Below, piece after piece: positions 52,575-61,491 of a stretch of DNA of 64,000 nt. Source of the DNA: Acidaminococcus sp050873445. GTDB lineage: Bacteria > Bacillota > Negativicutes > Acidaminococcales > Acidaminococcaceae. The stretch lies in assembly GCF_050873445.1 (NCBI RefSeq), contig NZ_JBNMIU010000004.1, positions 3,716 to 67,715 on the forward strand. The letters are read 5' to 3'. Positions within the stretch are counted from its first letter, which is position 1. Each line of letters starts with the position of its first letter. The translations under genes and the position numbers were made by a program. The notes below the pieces were generated by a model. It did not search any database and had not been told where the DNA came from. It worked only from the letters and a program-made list of their open reading frames with translations.

Positions 52575-53570
52575 ATGAAAAAAAGGATGTTAGGGAAAAG
52601 CGGTATCCAGGTCAATCCCGTAGGATTGGGCTGTATGGGGTTCAGCCATGCTTATGGTCATGCTATGGACGAACAGGAAGCAATTTCCATTTTGCGCCAG
52701 TCCCAGGACGTAGGGTATGATTTTTTCGATACGGCTGAAGTCTATAAAGAAAAACTGGCTGATGGAACCCTGTCCTGGAATGAAGAAGTGGTAGGGAAGG
52801 CCCTGGCGCCGGTACGCCAGCAGGTGGTTATCGCTACCAAGATGGGGATCCGGATTGAACCGGACCAGTCACTGAGTACTGATGCCCGGCCGGAAGTCAT
52901 CCGGAAAAGTCTGGAAGGTAGCCTGAAACGGCTGGGTACGGACTATGTGGATCTATATTACCAGCACCGGATCGATCCGGCGGTGGAACCGGAAGTGGTG
53001 GCAGATACCATGGCCAAGCTGATCAGGGAAGGCAAAATCCGGGCTTGGGGGATTTCGGAAGCCAATGAAGAATATCTGCGGCGGGCCAATGCGGTCTGCC
53101 CGGTGGCAGCTATCCAGAACAGGTACTCCATGATGGCTCGCTGGCATGAAAACCTGTTCCCTGTATGTGAAGAACTGGGTGTCTCTTTTGTGGCATTTTC
53201 TCCCCTGGCCAACGGATTCCTGACCGGGAAATACACGAAGACCGGTCAGTTTACAGACAAGAAGGATTACCGCTCCAAGATGCCCCAGTTCACGGCAGAA
53301 GGAGAAGAAAAAGGGAAACAGCTCCTGCAGCTGCTCCAGGAACTGGGGGAACAGAAAAAGGCTTCCGTGGGGCAATTGTCCCTGGCCTGGATGCTCTGCA
53401 AAAAAACGTATATCATCCCTATCCCCGGATCGCGGAAAATTTCCCGTTTAAAAGAGAACTTTTCGGCTCTCCAGGTATTCCTTTCTCCGGGAGAAATCGA
53501 ACAGCTCGACCGGGCACTGGATCGGATGGAACTGCCTGTCTTCGGGGGCAGTAAGATCGCTTCCAAATAA
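52575..53570 (+). CDS. Aldo/keto reductase (YajO/AKR type)
   Basis: The 331-aa TIM-barrel oxidoreductase uses NADPH to reduce aldehydes or ketones. Family parts are GLGCMGFSHAYG near the N-terminus, DTAEVYKE with the catalytic Asp and Tyr, TKMGIRIEPDQ and YYQHRIDPAVE. GAGGTG lies 5-6 nt before ATG 52575; an in-frame GTG at 52566 lies inside that site. A second, shorter reductase follows after 10 bp. Confidence 0.9.
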   Translation: MKKRMLGKSGIQVNPVGLGCMGFSHAYGHAMDEQEAISILRQSQDVGYDFFDTAEVYKEKLADGTLSWNEEVVGKALAPVRQQVVIATKMGIRIEPDQSLSTDARPEVIRKSLEGSLKRLGTDYVDLYYQHRIDPAVEPEVVADTMAKLIREGKIRAWGISEANEEYLRRANAVCPVAAIQNRYSMMARWHENLFPVCEELGVSFVAFSPLANGFLTGKYTKTGQFTDKKDYRSKMPQFTAEGEEKGKQLLQLLQELGEQKKASVGQLSLAWMLCKKTYIIPIPGSRKISRLKENFSALQVFLSPGEIEQLDRALDRMELPVFGGSKIASK

Positions 53571-53580
53571 GGAGAATATC

Positions 53581-54432
53581 ATGGAAAAAGTAACTTTGAA
53601 CAACGGGATTTCCATGCCCCTGGAGGGCTTTGGTGTCTTCCAGATCACCGATTCCAGGGAATGTGAAGAAGTCACCTGGGGGGCATTGAAAGCCGGGTAT
53701 CGGATGATCGATACAGCAGCGGCCTATGGTAATGAAGAAGCCGTAGGTCGGGCTATCCGGAAAAGCGGGATTCCCAGGGAGGAAATTTTTATCGTTTCCA
53801 AATTGTGGCTGCAGGATTATGGCTACGAAAATGCCCAGAACGGCCTGAAAGTTTCCCTGAAAAAACTGGGCCAGGAATATGTAGACCTGTACTTGCTGCA
53901 CCAGCCTCTGGGAGATACTATGGGAGCCTGGAGGGCCCTGGAGGATGCTTATCAGGAAGGAAGAGTCCGGGCTATCGGCGTAGCCAATTTTTCTCCGGCT
54001 CAGCTGACCGATTTCTGTGAAAGCGTCACTCTGCGTCCAGCTGTGGATCAGGTGGAAATCCATCCGTTTTTTGCCCAGAAAATTGCCTTGGACACAATGA
54101 ATGAATATGGAGTTCAGCCTCAGGCATGGGCTCCTCTGGCAGAAGGAAATTTCGGCATCTTTTCCCATCCGCTGCTGGCAGAAATTGGGAGACGATACGG
54201 TAAATCACCGGCACAGGTGGCTCTGCGCTGGAATGTACAGCGAGGCATTTCCGTCATCCCGAAGACCACCCATTGCCGGTATGTGAAGCAGAACCTGGAT
54301 ATCTGGAATTTCCAGCTGACAGAGGAGGAAATGACCCAAGTAGATTCTCTGGATATGGGACACAGTGAAATTGTGGACTTCAATAATCCAGCCTTTATCC
54401 GGAAACTGCATAACTGGAAAATCCATTCGTAA
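53581..54432 (+). CDS. Aldo/keto reductase (2,5-diketogluconate reductase type, AKR5)
   Basis: The 283-aa enzyme has the catalytic residues DTAAAYGNE (Asp/Tyr), the lysine in IVSKLWLQDYG, and the histidine in YLLHQPLG. It belongs to a different AKR subfamily from the 331-aa gene 10 bp upstream, so the two may act on related compounds. AAGGAGAATATC precedes the ATG. A LysR regulator follows. Confidence 0.92.
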   Translation: MEKVTLNNGISMPLEGFGVFQITDSRECEEVTWGALKAGYRMIDTAAAYGNEEAVGRAIRKSGIPREEIFIVSKLWLQDYGYENAQNGLKVSLKKLGQEYVDLYLLHQPLGDTMGAWRALEDAYQEGRVRAIGVANFSPAQLTDFCESVTLRPAVDQVEIHPFFAQKIALDTMNEYGVQPQAWAPLAEGNFGIFSHPLLAEIGRRYGKSPAQVALRWNVQRGISVIPKTTHCRYVKQNLDIWNFQLTEEEMTQVDSLDMGHSEIVDFNNPAFIRKLHNWKIHS

Positions 54433-54476
54433 AAAAGAGCAGGGAACAGAAAAATTTTTGTTAAAAAAAGCAGGAA

Positions 54477-54487
54477 GTAGTTACTAC
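54477..54487. promoter_or_regulatory. Inverted repeat upstream of the lysR gene
   Basis: GTAGT and ACTAC are separated by one base. The same arms, 11 bp apart, occur between the predicted -35 and -10 of the alcohol dehydrogenase promoter at 56713-56733. It may be an operator. Confidence 0.35.
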
Positions 54488-54532
54488 TGGAGTGAATAAG
54501 GAGTATAGAGGATTTTCGAAAGGATGGATTAT

Positions 54533-55456
54533 ATGGCAAATTCCTTATACAATCCCCAACTCCTGACGTTTCTTAAAGTAGCAGAAGCGGGAAGTTTCAA
54601 TAAAGCGGCGGAGGAGCTGTTCATTTCTCCTCCAGCGGTGATCAAGCAGATCAATCTGCTGGAAAATGCTCTGGATTTGCGGCTGTTCAACCGGTCCCAC
54701 AGAGGCCTTTCTCTGACCACGGCCGGAGAATCCCTGCTCCAGGATGCCAAATATCTGGTGCAGTACTGTGATGATTCCATCCAGCGGGCACAGGCGGCCC
54801 GGGGAAAGGAACATCAGATGATCCGGCTGGGCGCCAGTCTCATGACACCGGTGGATTTCCTGCTGGATCTGTGGCCCAGCCTCCAGGAAGTGAGTCCGGA
54901 TATTCAGTTCCATCTAGTACCCTATGACAATACGCCGGCCAATGCCCGGGAAATCCTGAAAAATCTGGGGCAGAATATCGATGTGGTGGCAGGAGTGTAC
55001 GATGAAGGCATGTTCCATGTACATAGCTATTGCACTGGCTTTCCTCTGCAGGATCAGCCCATGGAAATCTATATGCCGGTGATGCACCCGCTGACAAAGA
55101 AAGCACTGCTTTACTGGAAAGATCTGGAGGGGCAGACACTGTGTATGATCCAGCCCGGATGGAGCAGCCAGATGGACAAGCTGCGGGGGGATATCACGGT
55201 GAATCATCCCAAAATCAAACTGCGGAACTTTCCTTTTTACAGTTTGGAAATCTTCAATCATTGCGTCAACCAGGGAGAGCTGCTGGTTGGTTTCCCCATG
55301 TGGGAAAATACCCATCCCCTGCTGACCAGCCGTTCTATGGACTGGGAATATAGGATGCCCTATGGCATCCTGTACAATCCGCAACCTTCGGAGTCTGTCA
55401 GGCATTTTCTGAAGGCTTTGTGCACAGTACTGGGTATTGAAATGAAAAAGAAATAA
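54533..55456 (+). CDS. LysR-family transcriptional regulator
   Basis: The 307-aa protein has the LysR N-terminal helix-turn-helix (FLKVAEAGSFNKAAEELFIS, residues about 12-31) and the ligand-binding periplasmic-binding-protein-like C-terminal part. AAAGGA leads to ATG 54533; the ATG 9 bp earlier overlaps it. It is co-directional with the aldo/keto reductases (about 100 bp upstream) and convergent with the alcohol dehydrogenase. Either could be a target. The ligand is unknown. Confidence 0.92.
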   Translation: MANSLYNPQLLTFLKVAEAGSFNKAAEELFISPPAVIKQINLLENALDLRLFNRSHRGLSLTTAGESLLQDAKYLVQYCDDSIQRAQAARGKEHQMIRLGASLMTPVDFLLDLWPSLQEVSPDIQFHLVPYDNTPANAREILKNLGQNIDVVAGVYDEGMFHVHSYCTGFPLQDQPMEIYMPVMHPLTKKALLYWKDLEGQTLCMIQPGWSSQMDKLRGDITVNHPKIKLRNFPFYSLEIFNHCVNQGELLVGFPMWENTHPLLTSRSMDWEYRMPYGILYNPQPSESVRHFLKALCTVLGIEMKKK

Positions 55457-55499
55457 AAAAGCGGGAGCTGTGAAAATCAATCACGGCTCCTGCTTTCTT
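55455..55499. terminator. Bidirectional terminator between lysR and the alcohol dehydrogenase
   Basis: AAAAAGCGGGAGC(T)GTGA and TCACGGCTCCTGCTTT pair around AAATCAA. It ends at the alcohol dehydrogenase stop codon. Confidence 0.75.
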
Positions 55500-56658
55500 A
55501 TTTACATTCTTCCAGCACTTTCAGCAGTTCTTCCCGGCTGAAGGTTTTGCAGCAGCCGCCAGTCAGAATCGTGGAATCTGCTACTGCTTTCAGATTGGTG
55601 TCCGCAGGGATTCCCAGCTCCCGGAAATTGGTGGGCAGGCCGATTTCCCTGATGAAGGCAGCCAGTTTTTCTACGAAGGCATCGGCCAGCTCTTCCTGGC
55701 TCTTTCCTTCGTCAGGGACTTGCCAGACTTCCACTGCCAGACGGGAGAACTGTGCTGCGGCGGCCGGCAGATAATGACGGTACAGCACCGGGTGCAGGAC
55801 GGCCAGGCCTCTGCCATGATTGCAGTTGGTGTAGGCTCCCAGCTGGTGTTCCAGCATATGGCACTGGAAATCACCCTGTTTCCCGATTTTCAGGATACCG
55901 TTTTCGGCCATGGCGGCAGCCCAGACCAGTTCGCTGCGAGCCTGGATATCCTGAGAATTCTGCAGGGTCTGACGGATGTTGCGGATGATATTTCGCTGGC
56001 AGGCCTCGTTGATTTCGTCCGACAGGTTGATCATACGGGGATTGCCCATATACGTTTCCATACAGTGGCTCAGGGAATCGAAGGCTCCGGAAATCACCTG
56101 TTCCAGGGGCATGGTCAGCGTATAGGCCGGATCCAGGATGGTAAATCGATAGTAGGAACCGGTCAGGGGGGATTTGCTCTTTTTTGCTTCGTGGGTAATG
56201 ACGGCCCCGTTGTTCATTTCGGCTCCGGTACCGAAGGCCGTAACCACGGCCCCCATGGGGATGAACTGGTTGGGAATCTGCTTTTTGCTGTATTCATAGT
56301 CCCAGATATCTTCATCCAGGAGGGCCTGGGCAGAGATAATCTTGCAGCAGTCGATAACAGAGCCTCCGCCCACCGCCAGGATGAAGTCGATCTTCTGATT
56401 CCGGGCCAGCTGGGCACCTTCCTGGACTTTTGCATAGGTGGGGTTGGACATGATGCCCGAGAAATCAATAATGGTTTTCCCGGCTGCCTGCAGCAGCTGG
56501 GTCAGTTCTGCGTAGATGCCATTCCGCTTGATGGAACCACCCCCGTAGGCCAGCAGTACATTGGGTCCGACCTTGGCCAGTTCACTGGGAAGTGTCCGGG
56601 CTGCTGCTCCTTTGCCGAAATAAGTCTTAACAGGGTATGCATAAGTAAATGGATTCAT
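55498..56658 (-). CDS. Iron-containing alcohol dehydrogenase
   Basis: The 386-aa protein begins MNPFTYAYPVKTYFGKGAA and has the NAD(P)-binding GGGSIK and GGGSVIDCCK loops. Metal-binding histidines lie in HCMETY, HMLEHQLGAYTNCNHG (near residues 258-273). It resembles butanol-dehydrogenase (BDH/YqhD) types and could reduce aldehydes. AAAGGA lies before ATG 56656-56658; a longer frame would start inside the promoter. A possible promoter (TTGACC-N16-TACTAC) with an inverted repeat lies upstream. Confidence 0.9.
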   Translation of the reverse strand: MNPFTYAYPVKTYFGKGAAARTLPSELAKVGPNVLLAYGGGSIKRNGIYAELTQLLQAAGKTIIDFSGIMSNPTYAKVQEGAQLARNQKIDFILAVGGGSVIDCCKIISAQALLDEDIWDYEYSKKQIPNQFIPMGAVVTAFGTGAEMNNGAVITHEAKKSKSPLTGSYYRFTILDPAYTLTMPLEQVISGAFDSLSHCMETYMGNPRMINLSDEINEACQRNIIRNIRQTLQNSQDIQARSELVWAAAMAENGILKIGKQGDFQCHMLEHQLGAYTNCNHGRGLAVLHPVLYRHYLPAAAAQFSRLAVEVWQVPDEGKSQEELADAFVEKLAAFIREIGLPTNFRELGIPADTNLKAVADSTILTGGCCKTFSREELLKVLEECK

Positions 56659-56712
56659 AATGGATAGTCCTTTCTGTAAAATCTGAGTGATTTTGCTTTT
56701 CCTGTTTTTACT

Positions 56713-56740
56713 GTAGTACCCGGGAGCCACTACCGGTCAA
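56713..56740 (-). promoter_or_regulatory. Alcohol dehydrogenase promoter with inverted repeat
   Basis: On the minus strand TTGACC and TACTAC are separated by 16 bp. GTAGT-N11-ACTAC lies across the spacer and -10 (56713-56733), a typical position for an operator. Confidence 0.4.
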
Positions 56741-56976
56741 GGCTTTTTTATGACAACTTCAGTAGAAACCTGGAGGTTCGTCCCTGTTAATCAGGGGAAT
56801 CTTTTGGATTGGAAGAATTCCTTTATAATAAAAGGTGTATCAGAGTCAAGAACTCGCCACCTTTCCGATGTATGATACTGAGAAATCGGAATGGGATTTT
56901 GAAAAGCCCCTTGATCGGTTGTCCACATTGGATGCTAAAGTAAAAAATCAATGGATAACAAAAGGAGATGACGTTT
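56741..56976 (+). promoter_or_regulatory. Control region upstream of the MerR-type gene
   Basis: This gene-free stretch has a TATAAT at 56824-56829 as a likely -10; the -35 is weak. AAAGGAG leads the merR gene. I see no clear operator palindrome. Confidence 0.4.
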
Positions 56977-57384
56977 ATGTACACCATGAAACAGGCATGT
57001 GAGGTATCCGGATTATCCTATGAAACATTGAAATTCTATTGTAATGAGGGCCTGGTTCCCAATCTGAAACGGGACCGGCTGAACCGGCGGGTCTTTGATG
57101 ACCGTGCCGTGAGCTGGATCAAGAGCCTGAAATGCCTGAAGGGCTGTGGCATGGGAATCCGGGAGATGCGGGATTACATGTACTTGTGCCTGGAAGGGAA
57201 AAAGTCGATTCCGGAACGGATGGCCATGCTCCAGAAGAAGGCCGATTTGAAAGTCCAGATCCGGCAGGTGGAACGGTCCATCGAATATATCGAGGAAAAA
57301 GAGAAATTCTATCAGGAAGTTCAGAAAGGAAAACGGGACTATATCAGCAATCTCCTGTCGGAAGAGAACCAAAAACAGGAATAA
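56977..57384 (+). CDS. MerR-family transcriptional regulator
   Basis: The 135-aa protein has the winged-helix TMKQACEVSGLSYETLKFYC and the ISSLKCLKGCGMGIREMRDY-like second helix, typical of MerR. The C-terminal half is a coiled coil (EKEKFYQEVQ). It has no metal-binding cysteine cluster and fits the aldehyde/stress-responsive type. ATG 56977 is preferred; an ATG at 56968 lies in the ribosome site. It diverges from the alcohol dehydrogenase, a probable target. Confidence 0.9.
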   Translation: MYTMKQACEVSGLSYETLKFYCNEGLVPNLKRDRLNRRVFDDRAVSWIKSLKCLKGCGMGIREMRDYMYLCLEGKKSIPERMAMLQKKADLKVQIRQVERSIEYIEEKEKFYQEVQKGKRDYISNLLSEENQKQE

Positions 57385-57593
57385 GGAAGAACAGAGCAGA
57401 ACTTCTCAGCTCAGACACAGGTCCTTCTTTTTCTTTTGCCACAAATGGGGTACAATAGGGAAAATCAACAGTCAGCAGAGGAAAGTACATATGATTTATT
57501 ATTTTTCGGCTGCCGGGCGGTATTGAAAGAAAATCAGTGGCGGCATCCGGGGATAACGGTGCAGGAGTTGGAACGATAGGAGGAATACAGGAA

Positions 57594-58184
57594 ATGATGG
57601 ACGAACGATTTGCAAAACAGCTGCAGTTCATTCTGGAGCTGGATAAGGAAAAGACCATTCTGCGGCAGACCCATCTCACCGGGTACAGACGGCAGGAGGA
57701 TGATGCGGAACATGCCTGGCACATGGCAGTGATGGCCTGCCTTCTGAAGGAATATGCCAATGAGCCGTTTGACCTGGCAAAAACGTTGCTCATGATCTTG
57801 CTCCACGATGTGGTGGAAATCGATGCAGGGGATACGTATGCTTATGATGCGGAGGCGGTAAAGAGCCAGCGGCAGCGGGAAGAAAAGGCAGCGGACCGGA
57901 TCTTTGGCCTGCTGCCAGAGGACCAGGCGAAAGAATTCAGGGCCCTGTTCGAGGAATTCGACAAAGGGGATACGCCGGAGGCACGGTATGCCCATGCGTT
58001 GGATAACTTCCAGCCCGTTTTGCTGAACGATGCCAATCATGGGAAGGACTGGCGGCTTCATCAGGTGAATCGGCGGCAGGTGGAAAAGCGGAATGCCCGC
58101 ACCCACGAAGGCAGTGAAAAAATTGGGCAGGTCGTCCAGGCCATTATTGACCGGAATGTGAAAAAGGGCAATTTGTTGCCGTAA
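57594..58184 (+). CDS. HD-domain hydrolase (YfbR-like nucleotidase type)
   Basis: The 196-aa protein has EDDAEHAWHMAVMA and ILLHDVVEIDAGDTYAYD, the HD_3 metal-binding signatures of YfbR-like 5'-deoxynucleotidases and related proteins. TAGGAGG stands 10 nt before ATG 57594. It is a single gene between the merR gene and a terminator that also ends the opposite NSS gene. The substrate may be dNMPs but is not shown. Confidence 0.85.
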   Translation: MMDERFAKQLQFILELDKEKTILRQTHLTGYRRQEDDAEHAWHMAVMACLLKEYANEPFDLAKTLLMILLHDVVEIDAGDTYAYDAEAVKSQRQREEKAADRIFGLLPEDQAKEFRALFEEFDKGDTPEARYAHALDNFQPVLLNDANHGKDWRLHQVNRRQVEKRNARTHEGSEKIGQVVQAIIDRNVKKGNLLP

Positions 58185-58217
58185 AAAAAGGAGGTGTAAA
58201 AATCACACCTCCTTTTT
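58183..58217. terminator. Terminator overlapping the NSS transporter end
   Basis: AAAAAAAGGAGGTGT and ACACCTCCTTTTTT form a perfect stem around AAAAATC. It includes the last codons of the minus-strand transporter gene and is usable from both sides. Confidence 0.8.
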
Positions 58218-59678
58218 TCCTTTTACGCAATACCAGATCCATATCAGAAACGCCACTGCAATGGCCATCCATTGGGCCAGGGCTGCAGAACCCTGTTTGG
58301 CGAACAGATCATCGTATCCTTTCAGGTAGATGCCCAGGATCAGCAGCGGCAGCCCATAGGTCAGATAGGACCTCCAGAAACCGGGCAGGTTCCGGCCCTG
58401 CCCAGCATTTACTTCGGTCAGGAAATTATTCCAGCCCCAGCCATTCTGCCGGGTACAGAACAGCACGAAGGTCAGTCCTCCCAGAGGCAGCAGGTTGTTG
58501 GAAACAATGAAGTCTTCCAGGTCCAGCACGCCTGTACCCGGACCCAGGGGCTGGAAGCTGCTCCATACATTGAAGCCCAGCACGCAGGGGAGGCTGCCGA
58601 TGGCAATCAGGGCGAAGACAACCCAGGCACTCTTGGACCGCTTCCAGTCGAACAGTTCACGGAAACAGGCGATAATGCTTTCCATAACGGCGATGACCGT
58701 GGACAGGGCAGCGAAGGACAGAAAAATGAAGAACAGGCTTCCCCAGATTCGGCCGCCGGGCATCAGAGTGAATAGATTGGGGATGGTCAGGAAGATCAGG
58801 GAGGGGCCGGCGTCAGGCTGGATGCCGTAGGCAAAGCAGGCAGGGATGATGATGAACCCGCTCATGAGGGCTACAAAGGTATCCAGGGCCGTGATGGTCA
58901 TGGCTTCACCGGGCAGGCCCCTTTTTTTGTCCATATAGGAAGCAAAGATCATCATGGCCCCGTTGCCGGCGCTCAGGGTGAAGAAAGCCTGGCTCATGGC
59001 GGCGTAGATGACGTTTCCCCAGCCGATTTTTCCCAGGGCAGTGAAGTTGGGAATCAGGTAGAATTCGATCCCCTTTTCAGCGCCGGGCAGGAATACGGAA
59101 TGGACGGCCAGTACCATCATGAGCAGCAGCAGGGCGCTCATGATGACTTTGGTAATCCGTTCGATCCCCTTTTCCAGGCCCATGTAGCAGACAGTGAAGC
59201 CGATCAGGCAGGAGAGGAATGTCCAGCCTCCCATGGTAATCGGCTGGGCCAGCATCTGTTTGAATGTGGCCTGGATGAAGGCCGGAGACTGGCCCATGAA
59301 GGTGCCCTTCAGGTGCAGCCAGCAGTATTCCAGCATCCAACCGGTGACAGTGGTGTAATACAGCATCAGGATGGTTACCCCGGCTATGCCGATGTACTTC
59401 AGATACGGCCAGCGGCTGCCTTTGGGGGCCAGTACATCGAAGCACCGGGCTACGCTGCGGCGGCCGCCCCGGCCCATGGCGAATTCGCACAAAAGCACAG
59501 GGATCCCCAGGATCAGCAGGAACAGCAGATACAGCAGAATGAAAGCTGCCCCACCGTACTGGCCGCACAGATAGGGGAATTTCCACACATTGCCGATACC
59601 GATGGCACAGCCGGCGCTGACCAGGATGAACCCCAGCCGGGATTGGAAGGAATCACGTTTGGGAGTTTGTTCCGTCAT
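58203..59678 (-). CDS. Sodium-dependent NSS (SNF) family transporter, copy 1
   Basis: The 491-aa protein has the twelve-helix NSS fold, which cotransports amino acids or similar solutes with sodium. The first helix carries GCAIGIGNVWKFPYLCGQ, and the sodium-site stretch GFIIIPACFAYG is in the middle. It is a close paralogue of the next gene (59941), with similar order and motifs. GAGGTAGAC precedes ATG 59676-59678. It has its own promoter (59738-59766). The substrate is unknown. Confidence 0.92.
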   Translation of the reverse strand: MTEQTPKRDSFQSRLGFILVSAGCAIGIGNVWKFPYLCGQYGGAAFILLYLLFLLILGIPVLLCEFAMGRGGRRSVARCFDVLAPKGSRWPYLKYIGIAGVTILMLYYTTVTGWMLEYCWLHLKGTFMGQSPAFIQATFKQMLAQPITMGGWTFLSCLIGFTVCYMGLEKGIERITKVIMSALLLLMMVLAVHSVFLPGAEKGIEFYLIPNFTALGKIGWGNVIYAAMSQAFFTLSAGNGAMMIFASYMDKKRGLPGEAMTITALDTFVALMSGFIIIPACFAYGIQPDAGPSLIFLTIPNLFTLMPGGRIWGSLFFIFLSFAALSTVIAVMESIIACFRELFDWKRSKSAWVVFALIAIGSLPCVLGFNVWSSFQPLGPGTGVLDLEDFIVSNNLLPLGGLTFVLFCTRQNGWGWNNFLTEVNAGQGRNLPGFWRSYLTYGLPLLILGIYLKGYDDLFAKQGSAALAQWMAIAVAFLIWIWYCVKGKKEV

Positions 59679-59737
59679 AAAGTCTACCTCGCTTCTTTGC
59701 TACAAATACATATACGATTACCGTTACATACGATACG

Positions 59738-59766
59738 ATTTTATAATATCTTTCTGCATCTTGCAA
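59738..59766 (-). promoter_or_regulatory. Promoter of NSS transporter copy 1
   Basis: On the minus strand TTGCAA and TAAAAT are separated by exactly 17 bp. The leader has three ATCGTAT repeats. Confidence 0.6.
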
Positions 59767-59770
59767 ATGA

Positions 59771-59804
59771 AAAAAGGGGGTGTGAAAAAATGTCTTTTCA
59801 CACC
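59771..59804 (-). terminator. Terminator of NSS transporter copy 2
   Basis: On the minus strand GGTGTGAAAA and TTTTCACACC pair and are followed by CCCCTTTTTT. The plus strand has no T run, so it acts on the minus strand. Confidence 0.75.
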
Positions 59805-59851
59805 TCGTCAAAGAACGACAGTTAAAATTTTGTTGATGGGAAACGAAAAAT

Positions 59852-59924
59852 CAACCCATCAGGCCACGGATGGGCTTACCGGGCGGAATCCCTTCGGGAC
59901 CCTTGGTAAAGCCCCTACGGGTTG
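59852..59924. ncRNA. Structured three-way-junction RNA-like element in the 3' UTR of NSS copy 2
   Basis: CAACCC (59852-59857) pairs with GGGTTG (59919-59924). Inside are CATC/GATG (59857-59860, 59869-59872) and GGGCTTACC (59872-59880) with GGTAAAGCCC (59905-59914). At the tip GGG/CCC and TCCC/GGGA close a small UUC loop (59889-59899). All arms meet at one junction. It lies between the NSS2 stop and its terminator. No known RNA family is recognised; the strand of action is unknown. Confidence 0.35.
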
Positions 59925-59940
59925 CAATCGAACATTCGAA

Positions 59941-61413
59941 TTACTTTTTTCGCCCTGCTGCCGTATAGAAAATGAAGCCCAGGAACAGGGCAGCCACGCA
60001 CAGCCAGAAAGCCAGGACCCTGGGACCCTGCTTCACGAACATGTCGTAGTATCCTTTGATATAGATGGTGATGATCATCAGCGGCAGTACATACAGCAGA
60101 TACCTCCGCAGGGAGGCAGGCAGGTTGCGGCCTTCTCCGTCGTTGGCCTCTGCCAGGAAATTATTCCAGCCCCAGCCGTTCTTTTTGGTGCAGAACAGGA
60201 CAAAGGCCAGGCTGCCCAGTGGCAGCAGGTTGTTGGAAACAATGAAGTCTTCCAGATCCAACACGGAAGAACCGGGGCCCAGGGGTTGGAAGCCGCTCCA
60301 CAGGTTGAAACCCAGCACGCAGGGTATGCTCAGCAGGATGATCAGCAGTCCGTTGACGAGTACGCTCTTCTTCCGTTCCCAGCCGTACAGATTCATGCCA
60401 AAGGCAATGATGTTCTCGAATACGGCGATGACCGTGGACAGGGCGGCAAAGGAGAGAAAGATGAAGAACAGCATGCCCCAGAAGCGGCCGCCGGGCATCA
60501 GGGTGAACAGGTTGGGGATGGTCAGGAAAATCAGGGAAGGCCCGGCATCCGGTTTGATACCATAGGCGAAGCAGGCGGGGATGATGATGAAACCAGCCAT
60601 GAGGGCTACAAAGGTATCCAGGGTCGTGATGGTGGAGGCTTCTCCGAACAGGCTGCGGCCGTGGGGCAGGTAGGCACCGAAAATCAGCATGGCGCCGATG
60701 CCGATGGACAGGGTGAAGAAAGCCTGGCTCATGGCGGCATAGATGACGTTGCCCCAGCCCAGGCGGTTCATGGTCTCCCAGTTGGGTACCAGATAGAATT
60801 CAATGCCTTTCTCCGCACCTTCCAGGAACAGAGAGTGGGCAGCCAATACGATCATGAGCAGCAGTAGGGCAGTCATCATCCATTTGGTGATCCGCTCCAC
60901 TCCGTTCTGGATGCCCAGATAGCAAACGGAAAAGCCCAGCAGGCAGGTGACTACCATCCAGGACAGCAGAGTGGCTGGATCCTTCAGCAGAGTACCGAAA
61001 GTTGCGCCGATGAACTGGGTGGAAGCACCTACGAAGGTCCCTTTGATGTGGAGCCAGCAATAATAGAGCATCCAGCCGGTGACTGTAGTATAGTACATCA
61101 TCAGCATGTAGCAGCCTACGATACTGATGCCCTTGAACCGATGCCAGCGAGTACCCGAGGACTCCAGTTTTTCGAAGCTTTTGGCAGCGCTGCAGCGGCT
61201 GCCCCGGCCGATGGCGAACTCGCATACCATTACCGGGATGCCCATAATCAGCAGGAAGACCAGATAGATCAGGATGAAGGCAGCTCCGCCGAACTGACCG
61301 CACAGGTAGGGGAATTTCCACACATTCCCGATGCCGATGGCACAGCCTGCGCTGACAAGGATGAAACCCAGACGGGAACTGAAGGATTCCGTGGAAACAG
61401 TTTTCTCAGACAC
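59941..61413 (-). CDS. Sodium-dependent NSS (SNF) family transporter, copy 2
   Basis: The 490-aa transporter resembles copy 1 downstream, with GCAIGIGNVWKFPYLCGQ near the N-terminus and GFIIIPACFAYG in the middle. It would move a sodium-coupled solute, probably an amino acid. The leader starts at a promoter (61455-61483) immediately downstream of the Gln-rich membrane gene. GAGGTGTTTTTGTG precedes ATG 61411-61413. Tandem duplication with divergence is likely. Substrates may differ. Confidence 0.92.
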   Translation of the reverse strand: MSEKTVSTESFSSRLGFILVSAGCAIGIGNVWKFPYLCGQFGGAAFILIYLVFLLIMGIPVMVCEFAIGRGSRCSAAKSFEKLESSGTRWHRFKGISIVGCYMLMMYYTTVTGWMLYYCWLHIKGTFVGASTQFIGATFGTLLKDPATLLSWMVVTCLLGFSVCYLGIQNGVERITKWMMTALLLLMIVLAAHSLFLEGAEKGIEFYLVPNWETMNRLGWGNVIYAAMSQAFFTLSIGIGAMLIFGAYLPHGRSLFGEASTITTLDTFVALMAGFIIIPACFAYGIKPDAGPSLIFLTIPNLFTLMPGGRFWGMLFFIFLSFAALSTVIAVFENIIAFGMNLYGWERKKSVLVNGLLIILLSIPCVLGFNLWSGFQPLGPGSSVLDLEDFIVSNNLLPLGSLAFVLFCTKKNGWGWNNFLAEANDGEGRNLPASLRRYLLYVLPLMIITIYIKGYYDMFVKQGPRVLAFWLCVAALFLGFIFYTAAGRKK

Positions 61414-61454
61414 AAAAACACCTCATTTCAAAATGTGACAAATATGTGATTTCT

Positions 61455-61483
61455 ATTGTAATATAGTGTGTAAAAAGTTGCAA
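61455..61483 (-). promoter_or_regulatory. Promoter of NSS transporter copy 2
   Basis: On the minus strand TTGCAA and TACAAT are separated by exactly 17 bp. Confidence 0.65.
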
Positions 61484-61491
61484 TAGGACTT

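Noticed and set aside
59919..59940. A sequence resembling a tRNA T arm (GGGTTGCAATCGAA)
   Set aside because: No acceptor stem, D arm or anticodon arm can be drawn around it. It is better explained as part of the three-way junction and its flank.
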